NCBI GenBank assembly: GCA_021234155.1
Contig: JAJEKV010000027.1
Location: 9,089,448 to 9,153,447 of the forward strand
Origin: Isoetes taiwanensis
Taxonomy: Eukaryota; Streptophyta; Lycopodiopsida; Isoetales; Isoetaceae
DNA length: 64,000 nt
Direction: 5' to 3'
This document shows, one piece after another, positions 55,901-64,000 of this stretch (the first letter of the stretch is position 1; each line of letters begins with the position of its first letter). Below the pieces are notes generated by a model. The model did no database searches and was not told the DNA's origin. It saw only the letters and a program-made list of their open reading frames with translations. The translations under genes were made by a program, and so were the position numbers.

Positions 55901-56957
55901 GTACGACATGCCCTTCTATTTTCACTGTCAACATTGGTGTTAATTTATCAACAGGTTCACTTTTAAAGGCTGATAATATGGGTCCCCTTTCATACAACTC
56001 AAGAGGAATCCCTAAATCTGGAATGTACTTTGCCAAAACTTCTAAAGGTAAGGATATCATTGTATCTTGCACCTTAACCCTGAATTTAATCAATTCTTCG
56101 TCCTCAAGTTTGTCAATCTTCTGGAATTCTTTAAAACCAGGAAAGTATTTTGCTATAATTTTCAAAGGTGTAGAAATTGAAATTTTCCTTACTAGTTCCT
56201 TAACATTCTTTATGTCCATGACATCCATATCCTCTTCAGGTTCATAAGAATGTTGCAACTCTTCAATTTGCCCCTTGGCAAACTCATAGATATTACTCTC
56301 TTCTTCTATATTTGGGTAAACCTCCTTTCTTTTACATGATACATCTTTAGGAACCTCAATTTGAATTCCCTTTTGCTTAGATTGGTTTCTTGTGATAGCA
56401 TTAACTTCCACACATTTTTCCACCATTCTTGCGTCCTCTGCTTTGATTTCTTCTTTCTTTATAACACTTTTTGTTAATGGGGTCTTGCAATCCTTTGCAA
56501 AATGCCCTTTAGTACCACACTTCCAACATTCGATTTCCTTAAGGTCTCTCCTTTTGGATGACTCTGCTGCCACAACATAAGCCTCTGTACTTTCTTTTCC
56601 TTTGTTCTTTCCATTAAAGTAACAATCTCGAGTTTCATGATTGTCCCTGTTACATATGTGACAGTATTTTCTCCCTGTTGAGTTCCTACACTCATTTGCA
56701 TAATGTCCTGGTTTAGAGCATTTGCTACACCATATGTATGTTCTATTCTTTTCTCCAACTGCAAGTTTCTTAACATTTTCTTCCATGCTTTGAATCTTAT
56801 TTTGCAAATCCCTTACCCCTTTAACCTCTTGGCTTAGCTTCCTTTGCACTATACCTTCCAATTGTGACTTATTCTTCTCTGAAGTCATAATTGAACTGAT
56901 TTCAGCAGCCCTTTTAACTGCTTTTTCCAGACTGTCTGGTCCTTCTAATTCCAATTG
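52980..56957 (-). CDS. Nested gypsy pol polyprotein (Athila/Tat-like)
   Basis: One uninterrupted frame of about 1325 codons, following the gag frame after a single UAG. Order: three CCHC knuckles (first at about 76-89, CSKCSKPGHYANEC; then CHICNRDNHETRDC; then CWKCGTKGHFAKDC), aspartic protease (VPIDGGAGINIMSN), RT (DFRKLNEV, YSFMDGFSGYNQI, catalytic IFLDDFTVFS), RNase H (HVDASKIAIGAVLAQQ), integrase H2C2 zone (HQGVGGGYFGAEIT, CDICQCMGKP) and D,D,E core (GMDFIGPI, VSDRGVHFIND, RANGQAESTNK). It ends at LPAVLWAYV and a stop where captured DNA begins, so the integrase C-terminal domain is missing. Very few lesions otherwise; a recent insertion. Confidence 0.93.
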   Translation of the reverse strand, partial: QLELEGPDSLEKAVKRAAEISSIMTSEKNKSQLEGIVQRKLSQEVKGVRDLQNKIQSMEENVKKLAVGEKNRTYIWCSKCSKPGHYANECRNSTGRKYCHICNRDNHETRDCYFNGKNKGKESTEAYVVAAESSKRRDLKEIECWKCGTKGHFAKDCKTPLTKSVIKKEEIKAEDARMVEKCVEVNAITRNQSKQKGIQIEVPKDVSCKRKEVYPNIEEESNIYEFAKGQIEELQHSYEPEEDMDVMDIKNVKELVRKISISTPLKIIAKYFPGFKEFQKIDKLEDEELIKFRVKVQDTMISLPLEVLAKYIPDLGIPLELYERGPILSAFKSEPVDKLTPMLTVKIEGHVVPKVPIDGGAGINIMSNNLRKKLKLGRLDAAPFHLKMADHRKVEPLGVVKDVFFTIAGLNFQQDFVVLEAKTGVVDYQILLGRPWLREAKVLHNWSDNTVQITKQGKTTKIDLPTGNALILEDQQIFSDSEEEEESYEEFQDEEDFYNLLPVESELCYMAELVKDNIHEIHEEQVVLQARPAHEIKGDVLHPYLSTPENEEINLGTESESQIVRIGVQLPQGIREAAIKLLQQYKDVFAWSYADLRGIDPEVCLMRIPLVPQAKPVYQRAYRMNPNFAASVKEEIQKLLQVGFIFEVDTCEWVSPIVVVLKRNGKLRVCVDFRKLNEVTEKDHFPLPFTDQVLEKVAGNECYSFMDGFSGYNQIRIHPEDQLKTTFITSFGTYAYKVMPFGLSNAPSLFQRVMLMVFKGYIGNFMEIFLDDFTVFSCFNEHLTKLSLCFERCRQYGVSLNPEKCIFLVKHGMLLGHIVSKEGLLTDPSKIQAILEMPPPKNITEIKRFMGKANYYRKFCNKLADIAAPLNELVSPKNKFQWSPKCQEAFDKIKGLMTSAPVLIAPNWDQEFHVHVDASKIAIGAVLAQQTNSKVHQPIHFASKQLNAAERNYSTTEREGLAMVFAVQKFRHYLLGNYFTFYVDHQALLYLINKPCVTGRITRWLLILQEFNFKIVLKPGSAHTVPDHLSRLTNGDPPTGINIELPDVSLFRVIATPPWYAGISEYLTSGNCPAQLTASQRKDFIRKATKFCLIAGQLYKRGQDNILRRCVLPHEIASIMEEAHQGVGGGYFGAEITARKILQAGYWWPTLFRDCTKEIQTCDICQCMGKPTERNYMPLTPVMPLGPFEKWGMDFIGPIKPPATRTKAQYVLILTDYNTKWAEARALKDNTALSVAKVLYQQIITRFGCPVELVSDRGVHFINDTIRILTQNFMILHYKSTPYYPRANGQAESTNKTLVTILRKICDSKRTDWELKLPAVLWAYV

Positions 56958-57539
56958 CTATCTAATTCGTCCAGGAAAACCCTGAACAAACCAACTCACT
57001 ATATCTTCCGTATGAGGTTTTGGAGTCAATTTACTTGCCAACTCAGAAACTCGGATGGCGAAGTCTTTTGGTTTCTCAGTAGTAGATTCAATCTGTATAT
57101 TTTTAAGTTCTTCCTTAATCTCTCTATTAGTAGGTACTGTATAAAATGTGTCTAGAAACTTGCTTTTAAGCTCAGCCCAAGTGCTAATCCCATCCATATT
57201 CTCATAAACCCAGTTAGCCACTTTCCCTTCTAAAGTGGTGGGAAACAGAGAAATTCTCATACTGTCAGTGCCTTCCCCATTCAATGTGCTTATAGTCTCA
57301 AATTGCATGATATGGGTCCTGGGATTAGTGTCCTTGTCCTTCCCGGACCCATATTTAGGATATCTCCGATTGGAGGTACTCATAGTAAAGATACTTTGAA
57401 TATCTGGTAGCACTTGAGATTGCCTTTCAATTAACAACTTCCGTTGCTCTCTTTGAGCTCTTCTCTCAGCTCTTTCACTCTCTTGTTTCTCTCTTAATTC
57501 TTGTCGTTTCTTGCGTTCCTCTGCAAGACTCTTGTACAT
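56958..57539 (-). CDS. Nested gypsy gag, separated from pol by UAG
   Basis: Frame open from about 57577; first ATG at 57539 (MYKSLAEERKKRQELREKQE). An N-terminal charged coiled coil is followed by the retrotransposon gag region (FPTTLEGKVANWVYENMDGI, WAELKSKFLDTFY, IVSWFVQGFPGRIR). The frame stops at TAG (56960-56958) and continues without shift as CAA TTG GAA into pol. The stop may be read through, or it may be a CAG-to-TAG mutation in a normally continuous gag-pol. Confidence 0.85.
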   Translation of the reverse strand: MYKSLAEERKKRQELREKQESERAERRAQREQRKLLIERQSQVLPDIQSIFTMSTSNRRYPKYGSGKDKDTNPRTHIMQFETISTLNGEGTDSMRISLFPTTLEGKVANWVYENMDGISTWAELKSKFLDTFYTVPTNREIKEELKNIQIESTTEKPKDFAIRVSELASKLTPKPHTEDIVSWFVQGFPGRIR

Positions 57540-57599
57540 CAATTGGTACTTCAATTGTGCACTTAGAATTGATACCTAATCAATTCCTTAAGCATTCAA

Positions 57600-58075
57600 C
57601 ATGCAAGTTTCCTTTTTATTCTGCCCAGAATTTTTACAGGACTGCCATGCATTGCATGCTTGTTTTACCATCAGTCCCTTGAATTATGATCTGAAATTTG
57701 GTCTGCTACTTAAGCACTATCAGGAACATATGTAGGACGAATTTCAGGTCAAAATAAGCGATCTAACTCCGGATATTTAGGTCTGATACAGACCTAAATT
57801 TCTGCTGTATGACAGTTTTACAGCAGTCCTAACACCTCACTCTACTCCATGTAATGCTTCCCCTCATTCGCTTGGCTGAACTTTGAGTTTCATAAGACAT
57901 ATCTTGGGCTAAGAATTTCAGCAATTCAATGGAAGTTCTAAGAGCTATTGGCTTTTTGCGACATACTCCACCAGTAGAAATTTTAGCAATACCTGTTTTA
58001 ATTTTCCTGCGTAATTTTCTTTTTATCAACCGAAGAGAATCCATCAATAAATCACCATTAACAAGCTAATTCAGG
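57600..58075 (-). other. Leader of the nested gypsy element
   Basis: Non-coding between primer site and gag; a 72-codon minus-strand frame (57829-58047, Lys/Arg-rich: LRLIKRKLRRKIKTGIAKIS) is probably chance but could be a short leader ORF. Confidence 0.4.
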
Positions 58076-58092
58076 TCCCGGCAACGGAACCA
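58076..58092 (-). promoter_or_regulatory. Nested gypsy primer-binding site
   Basis: On the minus strand TGGTTCCGTTGCCGGGA lies a few bases after the LTR end. It resembles the TGGCGCCGTTGCCGGGGA primer site of Athila/Tat elements (tRNA-Asp type), with changes at positions 4-5. Confidence 0.75.
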
Positions 58093-58097
58093 AAATA

Positions 58098-59019
58098 TGT
58101 TAAGAGTCTCTCACCCTCTTACCATTTTCTAAATATCAAAACTCAAAGGGAACTTGAATTAGCTAGTTGCTTACCGTGATGCCACCAAACAAAGCATCCA
58201 CGTCTTCCAAGCTCATGATATCTATCATAATATAATCTGTGAGTGGATCTACAACAGGTGAATATGGAGTTAGAATGGACTACGTTGCCAATGGAACCTA
58301 AAGACGGAAATCGTTCTCACTAAACAACACGTCCTAATTGCCTACAACACAACCCACATTCATTTTACAATAGCTTCTAAGGAGAGATGCAGGAATGAGA
58401 CAAGGACTCATGCAATTATCAAATCACTCAACCCATTCACAAAAGATTGAAACAGAATTGGACAAATGGGCATGATCATTTCATTGATAATGGAAGCAAT
58501 TAACAGTACATCAAATGGGCATCACTCTCTCTCAATTGCACGGTGCTCTCCTCTAAAAAATCAGACCTTAAATAGTCTTGTTCACCCTTCCGGAACCGCT
58601 CAAACTGCTCCAAAACTATCTTCAGGATACCGGAACCGGTTCTAGAAGCAACTGCCTTGCTTTTTAACTGTCTCCACGTGGCCTCCTCCGCTGCCCTAAC
58701 CTCCATCGTGACCTTCTTTCCTTGCCTTCCATAACCATGAAATGTATCACGTCCATTTGCCCTTTCTTTTTGCCTTTTCAATTTTTATATTTTTATGTTT
58801 TTACATATATATATTTTTTTTGGCTTTTTGTCATTTAACAACAAACGTAAATGAAAAAGTCCTACTTGTTTACATCCTACACTTGGAATTCAACTTGGAC
58901 TCTTCCCTGTAGAGCCTCTGCGAGCTCTTTTATAATGGTTAGAATAATCAGAAAGTTCGTTCTCGGAATCCTCTTTGGTCTCTTCTTGCTGGTCAACAAC
59001 CGGGTCAACTCGTGTATCA
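58098..59019 (-). repeat. Nested gypsy 5' LTR (922 bp)
   Basis: TG at 58098, CA at 59019, followed by ATGGC (59020-59024), the same 5-bp duplication as at 48374-48378. The element is therefore complete, 48379-59019, 10,641 bp. Confidence 0.95.
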
Positions 59020-59024
59020 ATGGC

Positions 59025-59191
59025 CTAGATAATCTCCAGGAAAATCTTGCAGACAATTTCAAGCTTTAAATCTTATATGCAGCACAAGAATCTGTCTTCT
59101 GCTTACTCTGTGTATATGTAATACATAAATCTGTCTCCCCTTTAACCTGTATGCATTCAAATAAGAAATATTACATGATCAATTTCTTTCA
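59025..59191 (-). repeat. Copia 5' LTR, second part
   Basis: 167 bp matching 43298-43464 with one difference noticed (cttgcag versus cttacag). Ends CA at 59191, followed by ggtca. Confidence 0.95.
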
Positions 59192-60128
59192 GGTCACATA
59201 CTAGCAGGCAGATCCAGCAATTCTACAGATTGAACCAAGGTACCCTGTCAGTAGCAAAGTACATAGAGGAATTCATGCGACTCAGGCTCCATGTTCCTGG
59301 AGTTTCGGAAAGGCAAGCGGTTGAAACTTACATTGAGGGATTGAACAGCAATATCAAAAGGCTAGTCCGAGCAATCAACCCAAAATCAGTGGCAGAGGCC
59401 GAGGATAAAGCCATAAGTTTGGAAGAAGCTCCACCAACGCCAGGGGAGAAACAGTCGGCCTTCAAGGGAAAGTCAACTGGCAAGCATTACCAAGGGCGCA
59501 TTACCCGAGTAAGCAATCGCCAGACTATGCCATCGGGGGCCAGCCAGGGGAAGAGCTCGTGGGTAAGACCTTTGGGGATCGTAAGCCGCAGAATGCAACA
59601 AGAGGCAGCGTGCTAAAGCGTCTTCTAGACAGTCTTGACGAAGAGAAGAGACAAGAGTGTATCGAGAAGAAGCTATGTTTCAGTGCTTCCAAAATGGCAC
59701 CGAACACATGATTGCCCATTCGGTCATGCGCGGCAGCTTTGGCCCGAGCTTGGGGATTGGGATTCGACAAAAAGCGGATGAAGACGACGACCGACATGAG
59801 GCCCGTGGACTTCATAGATGGTGAGTGCCATATCCGTTGCAAATATTGAGTCGGTGATATTGAAAATCGGCCAAATATTGCGGTGATGGAATCATAGATA
59901 GCAACCCATATGTAGTCCTCATAGACACGTAGCTCTCACAACCTCGCCTCTCCTAGGCTGGCTGCCCTAATGAAGAACAAGGTATTGAAGTCTAAGCCAA
60001 GGCCAGTTGCTATGGCAAAACGGCCATTCGCACACTAAGGGGAGGAGGATCACATTCGACATAGACCTTAGTGGAAGTAAGTGGCCGATGGGGGCAGAGG
60101 TCATGGAAATTGGAAGGTATGACCTTAT
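59192..60128 (+). pseudogene. Gypsy gag-protease, second copy
   Basis: Repeats 41794-42731. At 59230-59450 FMRLRLHVPGVSERQAVETY and IKRLVRAINPKSVAEAEDKA are read in one frame, better preserved than in the first copy. The protease motif region (near 59890-59965) is damaged by small deletions (gacacgtagc versus gacacaggtagc). It runs on directly into the RT frame. Confidence 0.85.
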
Positions 60129-61185
60129 AGTAGGAATGGAGTTCCTAAAACCAGCGAAAGCCATGATCGACTGCGACCGTAATGAGATCGCCATGACAGC
60201 ACCGGACGGCATCAAATTCATAATGAAAGGTAAGAAGACAGCTTCTTCTATGCAGTGTATTTCTTTGAAGCAGCTAAGGAAAAGTATAGAAAGAAATAAG
60301 GTGGATTACATTTTGAGGTTAGAAGCAATTGAGCCCAATAAGCAGGATGGAAGCGACCAAAAAGGGAATCAGTTGCCCAAGCCAGTAGCAAGGCTCATTT
60401 CGGAATTCAAGGATGTATTCCCGGATGAAATCCGGCAGTTACCACCTTATAGGGGTGTGGAATGTGAGATCACATTAGCTCCAGATGCAAAGCCTACCAG
60501 TAAGGCGCCGTACAGAATGAGCACACCGGAGTTGATTGAGCTTAAGAAGCAACTCCAGGAATTGCTTGAGCTTGGCTTTATTAGAGCAAGTGTGTCTCCT
60601 TTTGGAGCACCTATACTCTTCGTGAAGAAGAAAGATGGGAGCTTAAGAATGTGCATAGACTATCGCCAGCTCAACAAGCAGACGATAAAGAATAAGTATG
60701 CATTGCCAAGGGCAGATGATTTAATGGACCAGCTCCAAGGAGCAAAGGTATTCTCTAAAATTGATTTGAGGTCAGGGTACCATCAAATAAGAATAAAAGA
60801 AGAGGACATCCATAAGACTGCCTTTAGAACGCGGTATGGTCACTTTGAGTTTACAGTAATGCCCTTTGGATTGTCGAACGCTCCAGCAACTTTCATGCGC
60901 CTCATGAACGACATCTTCAGGGATTTCCTAGATGAGTTTGTCATTGTCTTCTTCGACGACATTCTAGTCTACAGCAAGTCCATTGAAGATCATGGTCGGC
61001 ATTTGAGAAGAGTGTTGGAAAAGTTGAGGCGGCATCGCTTGTATGGAAAGCTCTCCAAATGCCACTTTGCTACTGAAAGAGTGGAGTACTTGGGCCATGT
61101 CATATCGGTGGAAGGGATCTCCACTGACCCCATAAAGATCGGCGATGAGTGGATTGGCCAGCTCAAAAGAATGTGGCGGAGGTAA
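60007..61185 (+). CDS. Gypsy protease C-terminus and reverse transcriptase
   Basis: Frame: [20 protein letters not shown] (protease end), a linker, then [76 protein letters not shown] and catalytic [30 protein letters not shown]. All RT motifs are present with FFDD in place of the commoner FIDD or FLDD. The frame is lost after STDPIKI by a small indel. No ATG at the start; it is part of a polyprotein. Same element as the chromodomain integrase at 61912-63225. Confidence 0.9.
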   Translation: MLWQNGHSHTKGRRITFDIDLSGSKWPMGAEVMEIGRYDLIVGMEFLKPAKAMIDCDRNEIAMTAPDGIKFIMKGKKTASSMQCISLKQLRKSIERNKVDYILRLEAIEPNKQDGSDQKGNQLPKPVARLISEFKDVFPDEIRQLPPYRGVECEITLAPDAKPTSKAPYRMSTPELIELKKQLQELLELGFIRASVSPFGAPILFVKKKDGSLRMCIDYRQLNKQTIKNKYALPRADDLMDQLQGAKVFSKIDLRSGYHQIRIKEEDIHKTAFRTRYGHFEFTVMPFGLSNAPATFMRLMNDIFRDFLDEFVIVFFDDILVYSKSIEDHGRHLRRVLEKLRRHRLYGKLSKCHFATERVEYLGHVISVEGISTDPIKIGDEWIGQLKRMWRR

Positions 61186-61911
61186 GAAGCTTTCTAGGTC
61201 CAGCGGTTATTACAGAAGTTCGTGAAGGACTTCGCCAAGTGGGCGCCCCCTTTGACGGACCTCACTAAGAGTGTTAAGGTGAAAGATTGGAGAACACATT
61301 GGCTAGAAAATGTTCAAGCTTTATTTGAAAAGCTTAAGGAAGCCTTAACAACAGCCCCAAAGGCTAGTTCCGCGCGACCCGCACAAGGACAAGATAGTAG
61401 CAACAGATGCAAGTAAGATAGCGGCAGTGGAGTCCTTATGCAAGAAGGAAGAGTAGTGGCCTATGATTCCAAGAAGTTGAACGACACCGAAAGCGAGCAG
61501 CTATCCAACCCATGATCGGGAACTTCTAGCTATTGTCGAGAGCTCTTCAGTATTTGGAGGCACTATTTGCTTGGGAGGAAGTTTCAGCTTAGATAATCGA
61601 TCACCGAGCCTCCAATACATCTTTACCCAACCGCTCCTCAATCTAAGGCAAAGGAGGTGGATGGAATTCCTAGAAGAGTATGATTTTGAGATTACTTATA
61701 AGCCAGGTAAGTTGAATGTGGTTGCTGATGCTCTTTCTAGAAGACCCTTTGAGACGAGAACACATTGTAATGCGATCTCCACTCTTTCGAGTGAGTTTGG
61801 TAAGAAGATCGAGGAGACCCTGCAATCAGATGGAGATTTCAAGGAGGTATGGGAAAGTCTCTCCAGGGAGGCTAGCGAGAAGCCTTCAGGCATTATAAGA
61901 AGGAAGGCAAC
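61186..61911 (+). pseudogene. Gypsy RNase H region, broken
   Basis: Short frames read KDFAKWAPPLTDLTKSVKVK (61222-), a damaged RNase H core near 61400-61560 and RWMEFLEEYDFEITYKPGKL, NVVADALSRRPF (61650-61750), the usual end of RNase H and connection to integrase. Three or more shifts. Confidence 0.85.
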
Positions 61912-63223
61912 TTGTTATACCATAAGGACAAATTGTGTGTGCCCGAATCGTCAGGTATAAGGAAGCTAATTCTTCATGACACACACAACAGCCCAATAGC
62001 AGGGCATGCAGGGTTCATGAAGACCTACTTCAAGATTCGAAGTAGCTACTTCTGGCCGGGAATGAAGAAGCAGATAGCAAGATATATCCGGGAGTGCCAG
62101 TTGTGCCAGCAAACCAAAGCGGAGCAACTTCGGATTCCAGGTGCCTTAGAGCCTTTGGGGTTGCCAAATGCTAAGTGGGAGTTCATAAGCATGGATTTTA
62201 TAACAGGACTTCCCAAAACTCTTCGAGGCAAGGATGCATTGATGGTCGTAGTAGACAAACTATCTAAGATGGCACATTTTGTGCCTTGTAAGACTACGGA
62301 CACAGCATTAGATACCGCTAAGTTATTTGTAAAGGAGATTTTTAGGCTCCATGGCATGCCTCGGGAGATAATATCTGACAGAGATTCTAAGTTTATGAGT
62401 GCTTTTTGGCCGGACCTCCTTAGCACCATTCAGACGAAGCTCTCCATGAGCACGGCATATCATCCCCAAACAGATGGTCAGACGGAGAGGACGAATCGAA
62501 TCATTGAGGATATGCTTAGAAGCTTTGTGTGGAATAAGCAGTCCAAGTGGGATGAGTACATCCACTTGGTGGAATTCGCCTACAATAGTGCCAAGCAGGA
62601 GTCATCTCAGATGTCTCCTTTCATGGTAAATTACGGGTACCAGTGCCTAACCCCGGATACTTGGCACAATCCCGTGTCAAAGGTTGAAGTATCCCAGCAG
62701 ATGCTAGGAGATATGCAGCAGCTGGTAGAAGAAGTAAGGGGTTACCTCCTAGCAGCAAGAAGTCGGCAGAAGAGTGTAGCCGACAGGCACAGGACCGTAA
62801 GGGAGTTCAAAGTAGGCGATAGCATGTGGTTGAAGATCAAGGTAAAGCAAGCTAAGCTTCGGATTGGGAGTTGCAAGAAGCTTGCCCCTCGATGGGCTGG
62901 TCCGTTCAAGATTTTGGAGAGAGTGGGCTCCCAAGCCTACAAGTTGGATCTTCCGGCCCATCTCAAAGTTCACAAGGTCTTCCATGTAAGTTTATTAAAA
63001 AGGCACAATCCTAACCCTGAGGAGGTCTTGGATACTCCAACTTTGTTGGAAATGTCGGAAGAGCAGGTCGAAATTGTGCCTGAGTTACTTCTTGATAAGT
63101 CATTCAAGAAGATTAGGAGGTCTCAGTTCCTCCAGTATTTGGTCAAGTGGAAGCACTTGCCCGTGGAAGACGCAACATGGGTATTGAAGCAGGATTTGGA
63201 GAAACAATACCCAGAATTTATGT
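61912..63223 (+). CDS. Gypsy integrase with C-terminal chromodomain
   Basis: Integrase H2C2 (HDTHNSPIAGHAGFMKTYF, CQLCQQTKAEQ), catalytic D,D,E (SMDFITGLPKTL, SDRDSKFMSAFW, HPQTDGQTERTNRIIED), the C-terminal GPF/Y-type region (LAPRWAGPFKILERVGSQAY, LPAHLKVHKVFHVSLLKRHN) and a chromodomain (RRSQFLQYLVKWKHLPVEDA, TWVLKQDLEKQYPEFM). This is the hallmark of chromoviruses, whose chromodomain directs insertion to heterochromatin by binding methylated histone H3 or similar marks. The TAA stop lies in the start of the following LTR (ATGTAACGG). Confidence 0.93.
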
Positions 63224-64000
63224 AACGGACCTAGGATTTTGAGGTAAATTGTGGATTATTTTATTAAATGATGCAAAGGAATATTAATCAAAATATCACG
63301 CATGCAGAGAAATACGTCGTATATGTAGAGATTATATGGATGGAATACTGGTGGTTAAAAATAAATATAAGTACAGAGAAAAGCATTTGGAAAAAGATTG
63401 ATTGCAGAGGGATTGCTGAAGGAGCGAATTGCGTGCAGAGCTTTGGGAGCGTGTTGGAGCGCAGAAGAAGCAGGCGGGATTCCAGGTGGGGATCAAGCCT
63501 TACACCTGGGGTTTTCTAGCGTAGAAAATTGTGTTGATACAGTAGGATTGTTCTGGAACTTGGCATGGATTTAGAGTAATCGTAAGTGCGTGGATATGAA
63601 TTAACTTGCATGATTGTATATGTAAGTATTTTATGATTGCATGTAAAAAGCTTGCAAAAGCATCATAGATCTAATGATTTTAGGGAGCTGATCATTTAAA
63701 TCATGCCAGAAGTGATTGAAATAGCTCAAAGTAGAACCTGAGAGATGGATTAAGATAAAAGTATGGCGTAAAATCGATAAGATTGTAAAAGTTTCTCTTG
63801 CATGTTCTTTGTTTGCATAACATGATCCGATGATCCGATGAACTATAATGACCGAAATCATGAGAAGCTACTTGTAATGGATTGATTTGGGAATTTAACC
63901 GCTGAAATATGTAGAGAAGGCAGAATTAAGAGGCATTCTAGCCAACACGGCAATATTTCCTTTGCATGATGCCTACAGATTCGGCATGATCTTGTTGATC
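63221..64000 (+). repeat. Probable 3' LTR of the chromovirus, cut by window end
   Basis: TGTAACGGACC at 63221, directly at the pol stop, is a typical chromovirus LTR start. The sequence does not match the LTRs of E1 or E3, so its 5' partner is not in the window. No clear polypurine tract precedes it. Confidence 0.45.

Noticed and set aside
31662-64000. 31662 LTR and 63221 LTR as a pair
   Set aside because: Their starts share only TGT-ACG and a few bases; the following sequence does not match.
1-64000. CRISPR arrays, rRNA and tRNA genes
   Set aside because: None seen; the only tRNA-like matches are the 12-17-nt primer sites. The hairpin arrays lack the spacer-repeat form of CRISPR.

Overview
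The window looks like nuclear DNA of a land plant with a large, transposon-rich genome. The evidence is a plant-type lipoxygenase gene with nine exons and tight GT-AG introns, plant-type Ty3/gypsy and Ty1/copia elements primed by initiator-Met tRNA, LINE, hAT, CACTA-like and Helitron-like pieces, and a Penelope-like reverse transcriptase of a kind not common in flowering plants. A seed-free plant such as a fern would fit, but I cannot prove it. The clearest intact host gene is the lipoxygenase (7571-11333, minus strand). A small two-exon acidic protein at 820-1252 is possible.

Layout. 1-3700: a coding relic, the acidic ORF, and a decayed array (period about 195 bp) in which each unit carries a hairpin of about 67 nt. 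4780-7110: dead gypsy element (minus). 7571-11333: lipoxygenase. 12.0-17.8 kb: mostly gene-poor, with a LINE 3' fragment at 14889-15840. 17.8-21.6 kb: small DNA transposons, namely a hAT element with a perfect 8-bp target duplication, a MITE, and a CACTA-like element nested in a LINE. 22.6-27.3 kb: gag fragment, then element E1 (LTR, primer site, hairpins, histone-H3-like ORF, two more hairpins, broken ORF-A). 27.5-31.5 kb: Penelope-like reverse transcriptase plus an unrecognised ORF (minus). 31.66-33.77 kb: element E3 (LTR, primer site, hairpin). 33.8-37.28 kb: gene-free DNA ending in a Helitron-like 3' terminus. 37.48-42.73 kb: element E2 (histone-H3-like ORF, paired hairpins, ORF-A, ORF-B, gag-protease). 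42.73-59.19 kb: Ty1/copia element whose 5' LTR is split by a complete 10.6-kb Athila/Tat-like gypsy element. 59.19-63.22 kb: gypsy gag-pol with chromodomain, ending at a probable LTR that runs off the window.

The most interesting system is a family of LTR retroelements that carries a histone-H3-like coding region, followed by two hairpins 200 bp apart, followed by at least one protein of unknown family (ORF-A), before gag. The order H3-like / hairpin pair / ORF-A occurs twice (E1 and E2) with strongly diverged sequence, so chance adjacency is unlikely. The hairpins differ in primary sequence between elements while both arms change together. In E2 the H3-like reading frame starts with the H3 tail sequence ARTKQT, has a long low-complexity linker, and ends with a recognisable histone fold. 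Both copies are broken, so function can only be inferred from the family.

Second in interest are the Penelope-like RT with a long unknown upstream ORF, and the nested gypsy element, which carries host gene fragments with introns (a condensin CAP-H-like piece and a PPR-like piece) in place of its integrase C-terminus and has a UAG between gag and pol in a context resembling viral readthrough signals. The copia flanks do not match each other and overlap by about 940 bp, which points to recombination between two insertions or to an assembly join.
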